A stretch of DNA of 64,000 bases, taken from contig NZ_VLLI01000001.1 in NCBI RefSeq assembly GCF_007830615.1, forward strand, positions 62,001-126,000, given 5' to 3'. How positions within the stretch are numbered: the first letter of the stretch is position 1; the number at the start of each line of letters is the position of its first letter. The translations under genes and the position numbers were made by a program. Below the pieces are notes generated by a model. That model searched no databases. It had not been told where the DNA came from and worked only from the letters and a program-made list of their open reading frames with translations. Below are positions 53,424-62,250 of the stretch, piece by piece. The stretch is from Mucilaginibacter frigoritolerans. GTDB lineage: Bacteria > Bacteroidota > Bacteroidia > Sphingobacteriales > Sphingobacteriaceae.

Positions 53424-55238
53424 TTAAAAAGTAAACCCAACACCGCCAAATATATTAAACCCGTAATCAGGATAATATAACCACGTTTGATTGGTTCCGT
53501 TTAAAATATTATTAACTTTTACAAAAAGTGAAAATCTGTTATTTATCTTATAGTCAACACCACCACTTACATCAGCAAATGAGTTAATAGTTGTTGGTGT
53601 GGTACTGCCTGCTTTTGAAGGATATGGATCAAGTGCCGAACCACGTATTAACAATGTTCCGCTTATATTAATCTTATCGGTAATATGCAATATGGTTCCG
53701 GCAGTAAGCTTAAACTTAGGCAAGTTCCAGGGTTGTGCAACGGTTGCCATCTGATAGTCCTTAATTTCAACACGGCCAAAAATATCCACGTCTTCTGATG
53801 CTTTGTAATCCAGTTCTCCATTAAATCCATTAACGCGCGATTTGCCATCATCATAAATAACAGTAAAACGGTTATAGCCTTTGGTAAAGTCAAAGTCGCT
53901 GACAAACAGCGGCATATCTTTAATACTATTGCGGAAAACAGATACCTTAAAGCCTAATCCCGGTACTATAGTACCTTTTAATCCGGCGCTGATATCCAAT
54001 TGATCAACCGAGTTCTGGATATTGATGTTTTGTCCTAAAAATGGATTGTAGCTATAAAAGTCGAGTAGTGATGATTTATTTACATCACCCTTGGCTTCAA
54101 CAAAAAGCCGTACATATTTGGGAATCACCTGGAACTCCAGCTTTGCTGCCGGGAATACATGAAAATTTGATGTGCCGCCAAATTGATCAACGATGTTTAT
54201 CCCCGCATCAATTTTATAATTATCGCCCTGAAATTTAATGTAAGGGTTAAGCCTGATAAGGCTGTTATTATAATTATGGAGATATAAACTATCCTGTTGG
54301 GTACTTAAATCGAGCGAGCCGCTTAAACCAACATAAAACTGGTTAATAGTTTCGTTTAAAAATCCTGAAAGAACAATATTGTTTTCCTTAGTTTGATATG
54401 CATCACTAAAAGTATAGGCCTTAATTTTAAGAGCATAAGTAAAATCATTCTCTACATCCTTAAAGTTTTTGGCAAGCTCGCCTTCGGCTCCTAATGTGCT
54501 GAAGTGCTGTTTGTTGATTTGTACAGGGTTTAGCGGGTTGGCTTCATCAATACCGTAAAAATAATTACTGTTATAGTTATAGGTAATACGGCCGCTTAAG
54601 GAGTTTTGAGCTCCTATGCTTTTACCAAAAATGCCAGCTTCTTCTTTAGCCGAATTTTGTTTGTACAATGATCCATCCTGGGCAAAATGTTTCAGATAAC
54701 CGCCAAACTGTAAACCCTGATCCTGGCCATTGTTAAAATAGGCCTCGCCATAAGTGGTTTTTAAATTACCCAGGCCGGCTTTTACATAGTTATTTGTTGG
54801 GATAGAATCGTGCTCTGCTGGCCTTTTCATGGCCTCCAGTTGTTTTATTTCATTATTCTGTTCAAGGCGCTTATCAAGCGGGGTGTAAATCAGGGGAGCT
54901 TTAAAAGGTGTGGTATCTCCCAGATCCGGATTACGGCGAATCTTCACTGCATCTGCCAATACCGGTTTATAAGCAGTAGTTACTACAATTTCTTCCGAAA
55001 GGCTGCTGTTGTCACTTGGTTGGCCACCTTTTTTAATGGTATCAATGGTCACTTTTGCTGCAGCATCACCTAAACTTTTGGCGGCTGTTTTTTGTGTGCT
55101 GGTGATTGCTTTAGCAGGTTTTTTCTTTACTGCCTTTGTGGAATGCTTTTTAGCTTTTTGATTTGTTTGTGCAGATGCAGGAACAATGTACAAAGCTATT
55201 ATTAAGCTAAGCAGCGTATAGATGTATTTGAATTTCAT
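53424..55238 (-). CDS. Outer-membrane beta-barrel protein without plug, TonB-box-like start
   Basis: 604 residues from ATG 55238, with signal peptide (MKFKYIYTLLSLIIALYIVP); a second ATG at 55250 is possible. A basic Lys/Ala stretch precedes SLSEEIVVTTAYKPVLADAV, which resembles a TonB box. The barrel begins near residue 145 (NNYVKAGLGNLKTTYGEAYF) without any visible plug domain, and ends NIFGGVGFTF. It is conserved next to TPR, HU/SPOR and ExbB genes in Bacteroidota. Function unknown, perhaps a porin linked to the TonB motor. Confidence 0.87.
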   Translation of the reverse strand: MKFKYIYTLLSLIIALYIVPASAQTNQKAKKHSTKAVKKKPAKAITSTQKTAAKSLGDAAAKVTIDTIKKGGQPSDNSSLSEEIVVTTAYKPVLADAVKIRRNPDLGDTTPFKAPLIYTPLDKRLEQNNEIKQLEAMKRPAEHDSIPTNNYVKAGLGNLKTTYGEAYFNNGQDQGLQFGGYLKHFAQDGSLYKQNSAKEEAGIFGKSIGAQNSLSGRITYNYNSNYFYGIDEANPLNPVQINKQHFSTLGAEGELAKNFKDVENDFTYALKIKAYTFSDAYQTKENNIVLSGFLNETINQFYVGLSGSLDLSTQQDSLYLHNYNNSLIRLNPYIKFQGDNYKIDAGINIVDQFGGTSNFHVFPAAKLEFQVIPKYVRLFVEAKGDVNKSSLLDFYSYNPFLGQNINIQNSVDQLDISAGLKGTIVPGLGFKVSVFRNSIKDMPLFVSDFDFTKGYNRFTVIYDDGKSRVNGFNGELDYKASEDVDIFGRVEIKDYQMATVAQPWNLPKFKLTAGTILHITDKINISGTLLIRGSALDPYPSKAGSTTPTTINSFADVSGGVDYKINNRFSLFVKVNNILNGTNQTWLYYPDYGFNIFGGVGFTF

Positions 55239-55252
55239 TGCTTGTCTCATTT

Positions 55253-58200
55253 TTATTCTTTGTTATCCTGTTTCTTATCGTTTGTTCCTGTTGCTGATAG
55301 CTTATCCAATTTTTGTTTGGCTGTTGGGAGGATGTCATCATCGCCTTTATAGTTGTCAATAACACTTTGAAGGGTTGCTTTGGCCTGAAAGGTGTCTTTT
55401 AATCCCACATAATCATCCGCCAGCAGGATAAAGGTTTTAGTTACCCAATAGTCGTAATTTGGGAGATTTTTTACCAGATCAAAGCAGGTTTTTTGTGATG
55501 CTTTGTAATGGCCTTTCAAATATTCAATATTGGCAATATTGTATTTGGCTTCGGCCGCGGCAACTGTTTTGGTATTGGCTACGGTATAATCAAACTCGTT
55601 AACCGCTTTAGTGGTATCATTTTTTTGCAAGTAAGCTAAACCCGCGTACAAACCAGTTTTGAATTTATCTTCCTGAGATGTCTTATCATTATCACGCACC
55701 TGTTTTACATAATTCAATACATCATCAGGCATCTCCATTTGAGCATAGCAAAACAGGAGGTTATTTATAGCAAAAGTGTAATCAGATTTGTATTCAGCAT
55801 TAGTTTCCAGCTTTTTCAGGAAAGGAACCGCTTCGTTATATTTTTTTTGAACCATGTACAATTTAGCCATACTGATGAGCGATTGTTCAGTATAAGGACT
55901 TGTCCAATCATTTAATATCACATTATAATCGGTAACGGCTTCATCATACCTGTTTAAGTTGGCTAAGCTTTGTGCACGGATAAATCTTGCCTGCTTATCA
56001 TAAATAGGCTTGGTTGGAAATTTATCATAATAAGCGTTAACGGCTCCTACTGTTCCCTGCCAGTCACCACGTAAATAAAGATTGTTAGCTGCGGTTATCA
56101 TGATATTTTCCTGATCAGCCGCGCTGTAATTTGCTATTGGCGTAGTGGATGCGTAATTGATAAAGGTTTTTGCGTCACCTTTATCGGTGTAAATTTTCTC
56201 CACTTCTTTCAATGCCGATTTAGCTTCATCAGTTGAGGAGTAGTCCTGAATTACGCGTTTGAATGATTCAATAGCTAAATCATCATTCCCTGAATTATAG
56301 TCAATCAAGCCTATAGTAACCAATGCCCGCGGTACGTAGCTGCTATGTGGATATTTTTGAATCATATTCAGTAGACCGGTTTTGGCGGTTGTTGAATCAT
56401 TTTTTAAGAAATAAGTATAAGCTATTTCAAAAGAAGCATCATCAGCATAATCTGAACTCGGGAATTTGTTTAAAACATCTGTTAATGTAGTAATCTTAGT
56501 ATCAGGTGCACCCTGTAAACCCTGGATCATCCCGCGCTGAAATAAGGCATAATCCTCTCCGCGATTATGTTTTTCAATAATGCGATTGTAATAATCAAGT
56601 GCCTTGCCGTATTGTTTTAAAACAAAATAGCTATCGCCCAGACGGGTTGTTGCATCGTTTATTGTGTTAGCGTCTTTCTCATCGCCATCTAAAAACTTCT
56701 GGAAATAAATAGCTGCCTTTTTATATTGTTCGTCACTAAAGGCGGCATAGGCTAAAGCATAATTAGCATAATTATATACATCAGTTTCGCTGGCGCCGGG
56801 TAAGTCAAGAAACCTTTCAAAGGTTTCAACAGACTCTTTATACTTGCGTACTTCATACATGGCTTCGGCCATCCAGTAAGTAGTTAAAACCTCTACCTTA
56901 CTGTCAACTGGATTTTTTAACGACCTGAGGAAGATACCGATAGCATTTTCAAAAGCGCGTTCATTATAAAATTCCAGCCCGCGATAATAGGTTACCTTTT
57001 GATAAGCTGCCTGTGCACTGGCTGATTTATTGGGAATAGGCTCCAATATATCAACCGCCTCCTTGTAATTGTGTGAATTGAGCAGTTCTTCGCCTAACAA
57101 TGTTTTCATTTCGTCATTACGACGGGAGCGCGGATAGTTTTTTAAATATAGCCGTGTTGCATCAAGCGCTTGTGTATTAAAATCAAGCTCATAGGATAAC
57201 TTGGCATATTCATACAAAGCATCTTCCTGTAATTGCTTATCAAAATCAAGCTTTGATGCTGCAAAAAATGCACTGCGTGCACTTTGCTTGTTATTCATTT
57301 TCAGAAATACATTGCCAAGGGTGTAATTTCCATTCTGGCTGTAAATATCATTTTGCTGTTGTAGTTTTTCCAGTTCGCTTGCGGCTTTTGCATTATTGCC
57401 CACCTTGAAAAAGGTATAACCCATTTGGTAACTATCCTGAGTGTTTTGGGTATGCCCCAGGTCTTCCGTTTCAAAACGGGTATAGTATTTGGCTGCGTTA
57501 GGGTAATCGGCCTTTGCAAAATAGGATGCTGCAATAATTCGCAGCATTTCTTTTTCATTTTGCTGGTGTGTGTTATTAACTATAGGTATTGCATAGTTAA
57601 TAACATCATCATAGCGGTTATCTAAAAAATATACGGCAGAAATATAATAAGGGTAACTGCTTTCGTATTTTTTGGAGTTTTTCAGCCTTTCAAAATTTAC
57701 CAGTGCTAAATGATAGTCTTTATTTAAATAGGCAATGTAGGCAAAGTAATAAGTAGCATCATCGGTAAATGGCGAGCGGATATTTTTTACTTCTCCAAAA
57801 AGCAGTTGTGCATTTTTATAATCATTAGTTGCAAAGTAAGCATACCCCTTACGGAACTTATATTCGGTATTTTCACGTCCATTGAGCTGATCCGCATTAA
57901 CTTTATTAAACCAGGTTAAGGCTTCGGTATATTTTTCTTGTTTGGAATACGAACGTCCAATTTGATAATAGGCTAGTTTGGTTAATGGATTTTCGGGATG
58001 TTCTTTTATAAACCGCAGAAACATGCTTTCGGCATCGTCATTTCCAAGCTCAAGGGCACACAAGGCTTCGTAATATTGGGCATTTTCTTTTATTAATGAT
58101 AGCTCTGATTCAAACTTAGGTTGGGTGCTTGTTTTAAGCCTTGAATTTTCAACGAGACGAAATTGTTCTGCAGCGGCAACATATTTTCCTTTATCAAGTA

Positions 58201-58315
58201 GCTCATTTGCTGTGTGATAGATGCGATACACCTGGAAAGATGGATTTTGCTGTGCATAAGATGAAAAGACAAAAAATACCGGAACAAGAAAATAAATGTA
58301 TTTATGTTTGGTCAT
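55253..58315 (-). CDS. Large periplasmic tetratricopeptide-repeat protein
   Basis: 1020 residues with signal peptide (MTKHKYIYFLVPVFFVFSSY) and more than twenty TPR-type helix pairs, for example PLTKLAYYQIGRSYSKQEKY, NGNYTLGNVFLKMNNKQSAR and ARFIRAQSLANLNRYDEAVT. It forms a solenoid for protein-protein contacts in the periplasm. Heads the operon TPR, barrel, HU/SPOR, ExbB, ExbD, TonB, FolC. The divergent region upstream contains DnaA-box-like sites; on the minus strand a TTAGTTTG box (58323-58330) is close to its ATG. Confidence 0.92.
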   Translation of the reverse strand: MTKHKYIYFLVPVFFVFSSYAQQNPSFQVYRIYHTANELLDKGKYVAAAEQFRLVENSRLKTSTQPKFESELSLIKENAQYYEALCALELGNDDAESMFLRFIKEHPENPLTKLAYYQIGRSYSKQEKYTEALTWFNKVNADQLNGRENTEYKFRKGYAYFATNDYKNAQLLFGEVKNIRSPFTDDATYYFAYIAYLNKDYHLALVNFERLKNSKKYESSYPYYISAVYFLDNRYDDVINYAIPIVNNTHQQNEKEMLRIIAASYFAKADYPNAAKYYTRFETEDLGHTQNTQDSYQMGYTFFKVGNNAKAASELEKLQQQNDIYSQNGNYTLGNVFLKMNNKQSARSAFFAASKLDFDKQLQEDALYEYAKLSYELDFNTQALDATRLYLKNYPRSRRNDEMKTLLGEELLNSHNYKEAVDILEPIPNKSASAQAAYQKVTYYRGLEFYNERAFENAIGIFLRSLKNPVDSKVEVLTTYWMAEAMYEVRKYKESVETFERFLDLPGASETDVYNYANYALAYAAFSDEQYKKAAIYFQKFLDGDEKDANTINDATTRLGDSYFVLKQYGKALDYYNRIIEKHNRGEDYALFQRGMIQGLQGAPDTKITTLTDVLNKFPSSDYADDASFEIAYTYFLKNDSTTAKTGLLNMIQKYPHSSYVPRALVTIGLIDYNSGNDDLAIESFKRVIQDYSSTDEAKSALKEVEKIYTDKGDAKTFINYASTTPIANYSAADQENIMITAANNLYLRGDWQGTVGAVNAYYDKFPTKPIYDKQARFIRAQSLANLNRYDEAVTDYNVILNDWTSPYTEQSLISMAKLYMVQKKYNEAVPFLKKLETNAEYKSDYTFAINNLLFCYAQMEMPDDVLNYVKQVRDNDKTSQEDKFKTGLYAGLAYLQKNDTTKAVNEFDYTVANTKTVAAAEAKYNIANIEYLKGHYKASQKTCFDLVKNLPNYDYWVTKTFILLADDYVGLKDTFQAKATLQSVIDNYKGDDDILPTAKQKLDKLSATGTNDKKQDNKE

Positions 58316-58363
58316 AAAATATCAAACTAAGGATTTCGCGAAATTAGGGGAAATGGAATGTGG

Positions 58364-58519
58364 TTCTCCACAATAGTAATTCACATGGTGTGGATAACAT
58401 TTTCTTAACGGTATTAAATTACTACATGTTATTGATGTGGATAACTTTAAGGTTGTTTAAAAAAGAACAAAACACAGGCTCAAAATAAAAACACTTCAAA
58501 TAATATCGCTTTATCAACG
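58364..58519. other. Cluster of DnaA-box-like sequences, candidate origin or DnaA-regulated region
   Basis: Two perfect DnaA boxes in reverse orientation, TGTGGATAA at 58389-58397 and 58436-58444 (47 bp apart), each within the longer GTTATCCACA match. One near match, TTCTCCACA at 58364-58372, is in the other orientation, and one looser match, TTATCAACG, is at 58511-58519. The surrounding 100 bp on the right is A/T-rich, as an unwinding element would be. The cluster sits in the 237-bp divergent intergenic region between the TPR gene and the DUF922-like gene. I cannot compute GC skew, so origin status is a hypothesis. Confidence 0.5.
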
Positions 58520-58552
58520 CTTTCGTTTTATAGTAAAGAATAATTAATCTGT

Positions 58553-59668
58553 ATGTTTTTTTTAGGAAAGAGGTGGGCGAAATTTGTTTTATTAATAATA
58601 GCTGGTTTATGGGCCGGACTTCAACAAGCTTTGGGTCAAACGCAGGAGATTTTTCTAAAAAATGAACACCTGAATATCAAGGCTGAACAATACTATATCA
58701 AAAAAATAATTGATGAACGTGTTAACCGCACAATGGTTGCCTCATTAGCTGATGTTGGTACGTCTTTAAATAATAAGACTAAAAGTAATACAGCAGATTT
58801 CGCAGGTGGTACTCAGGTAGCTTTACAACAATTTGTTTTGTATAATAATTTAAATGTTAAATCAGGATTTCCATTAATTATCCGGGTGAAAAAATTTAAT
58901 GCAACAGAAACAACAGCTGCTAATGGCAGTATTCAAGGGAAAGTAATACTAATAATGTCATTTGATGTAGATAAGGGTGACGATGAGATCCTTCATCTAA
59001 GTGATTATAATGGGAATGCTGTTTATACAAGAGGGATAGGCCCTGCACAAAATATGGAACCAGCTTTAAGACAGGTATTTGAAAACGGCCTTATTTACAT
59101 TAATAACTGGATGAACCAGTCAATATCAACCAATATTAAACTGGCCCGGGCGGTGAAGGTTATTTTTACTGATTTTAGTGAAAAAGAGGAGGGAGACACC
59201 ATTTATTATAACCCAAAGCGGCCCTTAAGTTGGAACGATTTTCAATCCAGAATACAAAGTAATAAGTTCGATGCCGAAGTGTTTCCAACAATTGGATATG
59301 AAGAGCGGAATGAAGTTATAAAAGGAGTGGTAGTAATTACAATGGCTATGAAGGTGAGCTTACCCAAAAGCGCCAACTGGGTAAAGGAGGGAAGCCGTAA
59401 TAGTTATGCTTTAAATCACGAACAAAGGCACTTTGATATAGCCAAAATTGCGGCACTGCATTTTGAGCAAAGGATAAAGGCCGAAAATTTACCGGTAAAT
59501 AACTATGATGGCTTTATTAATGAGGCTTATCTGGATGCTTACCGCGAAATGAATAATATGCAGAAGAAGTATGATGATGAAACCAGACATGGCTCCGATG
59601 AGTTGGCTCAGGGACAGTGGAATACTTTTATTGATAAAGAGTTGAAGAAGATGATTCTATCCCCATAA
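58553..59668 (+). CDS. Secreted DUF922-like putative zinc protease
   Basis: 371 residues. A signal peptide (FVLLIIAGLWAGLQQALGQT) precedes an N-terminal region of unknown fold. From about residue 218 it reads YYNPKRPLSWNDFQSRIQSN, then SYALNHEQRHFDIAKIAALH, a DUF922-like domain with HEQxHFD, a HExxH-related pattern in which a His-Glu pair and a second His could bind zinc. The protein is probably periplasmic. The start ATG at 58553 gives a charged-hydrophobic N-terminus. Divergent from the large TPR gene across the DnaA-box cluster. Confidence 0.82.
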   Translation: MFFLGKRWAKFVLLIIAGLWAGLQQALGQTQEIFLKNEHLNIKAEQYYIKKIIDERVNRTMVASLADVGTSLNNKTKSNTADFAGGTQVALQQFVLYNNLNVKSGFPLIIRVKKFNATETTAANGSIQGKVILIMSFDVDKGDDEILHLSDYNGNAVYTRGIGPAQNMEPALRQVFENGLIYINNWMNQSISTNIKLARAVKVIFTDFSEKEEGDTIYYNPKRPLSWNDFQSRIQSNKFDAEVFPTIGYEERNEVIKGVVVITMAMKVSLPKSANWVKEGSRNSYALNHEQRHFDIAKIAALHFEQRIKAENLPVNNYDGFINEAYLDAYREMNNMQKKYDDETRHGSDELAQGQWNTFIDKELKKMILSP

Positions 59669-59726
59669 TCTTAAATACGTTTTTTTAACGTTTTAATCTG
59701 GAGGGGGATGTTACTAAAAGCTTGTT

Positions 59727-60089
59727 TTAAGCTGCAGGAAGTTGCAATTTAATGATTTGGAGGAGGTCATCAATATCAAAGGGTTTTGCTAAAAAAGCAT
59801 TTGGTGCCCCTATGTTATTGGATGCATTTGCCACGTTATGACTCGCTGAAACCAATATTACTGGAATATTGGTTGTTTCAAGTTTCGCCTTAACATCTTT
59901 ACAAAGCTCCCGGCCATCTAAATTACCCAACATAATATCAAGTAAGATTAAATCTGGCGTGTGTGCTTTAATCTTTTCGAATAAATAACGCCCATCCATA
60001 AGTGTGTCTACCTCATAACCGGAATCTTCTAATATAAACTGAAGTACTTCAAGTATATCTCTGTCATCGTCCACCGCTAAAATCCTCAT
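59727..60089 (-). CDS. Single-domain response regulator (CheY-like receiver)
   Basis: 120 residues, only a receiver domain. Acidic pair DD at residues 7-8, phospho-acceptor Asp51 in LILLDIML, switch Ser81 and Lys102 in FLAKPFD, all present. Without an output domain it must signal by binding another protein. No histidine kinase is encoded nearby. Similar to the gene at 60399, 309 bp away on the same strand. Confidence 0.95.
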   Translation of the reverse strand: MRILAVDDDRDILEVLQFILEDSGYEVDTLMDGRYLFEKIKAHTPDLILLDIMLGNLDGRELCKDVKAKLETTNIPVILVSASHNVANASNNIGAPNAFLAKPFDIDDLLQIIKLQLPAA

Positions 60090-60398
60090 TTTGATACGTA
60101 TAAATTTAATTTCTGATCTGCTAATAATGTAAGCGTAATAGCTTAATAAACTGTATTGTGTAAGGCAGACACAATTATTATACCAGCTTATTTAATTAGT
60201 GCTGATTAATTTTAAACGTATTTTAAAAATGACAATTAATTAATTCGGGTTAAAGGTAAGATAAGGTGTATTTATTCCTTTAAGTGTTTAAAAGTCCTTT
60301 TTTTAATGATCTTACCGGAATTGGTTGAACTGTAGCTTTTTATTGAAGTTGTATAGTTTTATAAACTATTGTTTAAAAATAACAAAATTTGTAATGGT
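60090..60398. other. Intergenic stretch, no gene seen
   Basis: 309 bp of AT-rich spacer between the two receiver-domain genes. I found no open frame of note, hairpin with T-run or known repeat. Confidence 0.5.
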
Positions 60399-60782
60399 TT
60401 ATAATAGCGTGTTTTCTTTGCTCTCGTTTAGTAAACTATTCACTTTAGTAACCAGTTCATTTAAATCAAAGGGCTTATTGATTATTGCATCACATCCATA
60501 AGCATAAAGCTCATCGTCATGATTAATGTAAGCAGAAAATATAATCACGGGTGTGTTTTTAAAATTGGGATGTGATTTTATTTGCATACATAGTTCACCA
60601 CCGTTTGTACCTGCTACCCGGTAATCTAATATAATTAAATCAGGCGCAAATTTTTCCATTAATGGGATAACCACTTCTCCGCGCGATGTGCTCTTCACTT
60701 CAAATTGCTCATACGAAAGCGTTTCGTGAACAATGTCCAGAATGTCATGATTGTCATCCAATACCAATATGCGTTTTGCCAT
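60399..60782 (-). CDS. Single-domain response regulator (CheY-like receiver)
   Basis: 127 residues, receiver domain only. Acidic pair at Asp9/Asp10, phospho-acceptor Asp53 in LIILDYRVAG, Ser83 and Lys103 in INKPFDLNEL. A basic-plus-acidic tail follows. Not adjacent to a kinase. Likely paralogous to the 59727 gene but clearly diverged. Confidence 0.95.
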   Translation of the reverse strand: MAKRILVLDDNHDILDIVHETLSYEQFEVKSTSRGEVVIPLMEKFAPDLIILDYRVAGTNGGELCMQIKSHPNFKNTPVIIFSAYINHDDELYAYGCDAIINKPFDLNELVTKVNSLLNESKENTLL

Positions 60783-60936
60783 AACAAATTAAATTTAACG
60801 GCCGAAAAAAGTACAATGATTGCTATAGCTAAAAAAGAATTGAGTCGGCTCTAACTTTATCGGGATTAATAATGTATAATTATACTAATTTTTATATTAA
60901 TAATATAATTTTTAACAATTGTGTTAATTTTTTTAC

Positions 60937-62160
60937 TTAGAAAGCTTCACCAAGGGCTATGTTTAGATCAGAATAACCTTTGCTAAAACCATAATCAAAG
61001 CAAATATTGGTATTTGATTTCTTGTTGAATTTAATACGCAGACCGCCGCCACCCGCAGGATTAAGATATTCAAATTTGCGTGTATTGGGTTGACTGGCAG
61101 AATTTACATTTGCAAATAGTACAAAGCCCAGCAAACCATTGTTTGTAATATCCCTCCGGTATTCAGTTTCAAAATAGATCAGGCTTTCGCCGCGATACCT
61201 GCTTTGTTCAATTCCCCGTCCCGAACGCTGATATGGATCCATACCAATTGATGGTAAATTAAGGTATGGCGTACCAGTTGAGAGTGTTGTCCAGTAGTAA
61301 GACCAGAAAGCCAATTGGTTTTTAGGTCCTGCTTCGGTTAAAGAAACATACTTGCGGAAATCAAGATAAAGGGACCGTGAATTGTTATCACTTCCTAAAA
61401 CTTCGGTATTGAACCGATAAATAATATTTCCATAAACACCAGGAATAGGGTTAAGGGAGTTTTGCCTTGTATCGTATAAAAAGTTTAATGACAGGCCCGA
61501 GGTAAATGATTTCTGATTGGTTGTTGTTCCATATACGTAATGGGTAAAGTCAGCTAATGAAACTGGCTGATTGGCAATAGTAGGATTAAAATCGAAGTAA
61601 TAATCCATATTATACCCAATACCTGCATAGAAATAAGAGCTGATGCGTTTAAGTGCACTCTGATAAAAACGCAGATAATCGTAGTTAATCAATACCCTAT
61701 TATTTTCAGGCTGGCCACCGCCAAGCCCCCATGTATTTTGTGGATATACTAAAAATCGGGTATCACCCTGTATATTAAATGTATTATCCTTTAACCAGAT
61801 GCTGGAGTGTATGGGTAAGCCGTACCTGCCCTTAAAATTAAAGTAAGGTGCGAAAGTAACACTGCTTAAATAGGTAGTTTTGCGTGGCCCCAGGTAAAAG
61901 CCGGCAGTTGTAGAAGTAACCAATACATTACTTGCGCCCGGAACAGCTGTTGAAATGGGTAAAACTGAATAATATATTTGTTTTTTTTCCTTATTAGGAT
62001 ATTTGCGGGGCTTAAATTTAAATAACTTTAGGCCGATATCTATTAAGTCCTTCTGACCGGTAGTATCAATATCGGGCGAATTGGTGGTATCAACCGGTAC
62101 TTGTGCTTTTACTAATAAAGGCAACAAACAAATAAGTACTAAAAAAATATATCTGTGCAT
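60937..62160 (-). CDS. BamA/TamA-type outer-membrane barrel protein, second of tandem pair
   Basis: 407 residues with signal peptide (MHRYIFLVLICLLPLLVKAQ). There are no POTRA domains; most of the protein is a BamA/TamA-like barrel: LTSTTAGFYLGPRKTTYLSS-like strands, GYNMDYYFDFNP, and the conserved YQRSGRGIEQSRYRGESLIY followed by FETEYRRDITNNGLLGFVLF, which is near the RGF-type motif of this superfamily. Ends NIALGEAF. It is closely similar to the next gene upstream. Probably an outer-membrane surface antigen of unknown ligand. Confidence 0.9.
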   Translation of the reverse strand: MHRYIFLVLICLLPLLVKAQVPVDTTNSPDIDTTGQKDLIDIGLKLFKFKPRKYPNKEKKQIYYSVLPISTAVPGASNVLVTSTTAGFYLGPRKTTYLSSVTFAPYFNFKGRYGLPIHSSIWLKDNTFNIQGDTRFLVYPQNTWGLGGGQPENNRVLINYDYLRFYQSALKRISSYFYAGIGYNMDYYFDFNPTIANQPVSLADFTHYVYGTTTNQKSFTSGLSLNFLYDTRQNSLNPIPGVYGNIIYRFNTEVLGSDNNSRSLYLDFRKYVSLTEAGPKNQLAFWSYYWTTLSTGTPYLNLPSIGMDPYQRSGRGIEQSRYRGESLIYFETEYRRDITNNGLLGFVLFANVNSASQPNTRKFEYLNPAGGGGLRIKFNKKSNTNICFDYGFSKGYSDLNIALGEAF

Positions 62161-62250
62161 TAATCCTTAAAAGCAATTAAAAAGGAATTTGTTTGAATGG
62201 TACAGAATTACGATTATTTAAACACCTGGAAAATAGATTGTGAATAAGGG

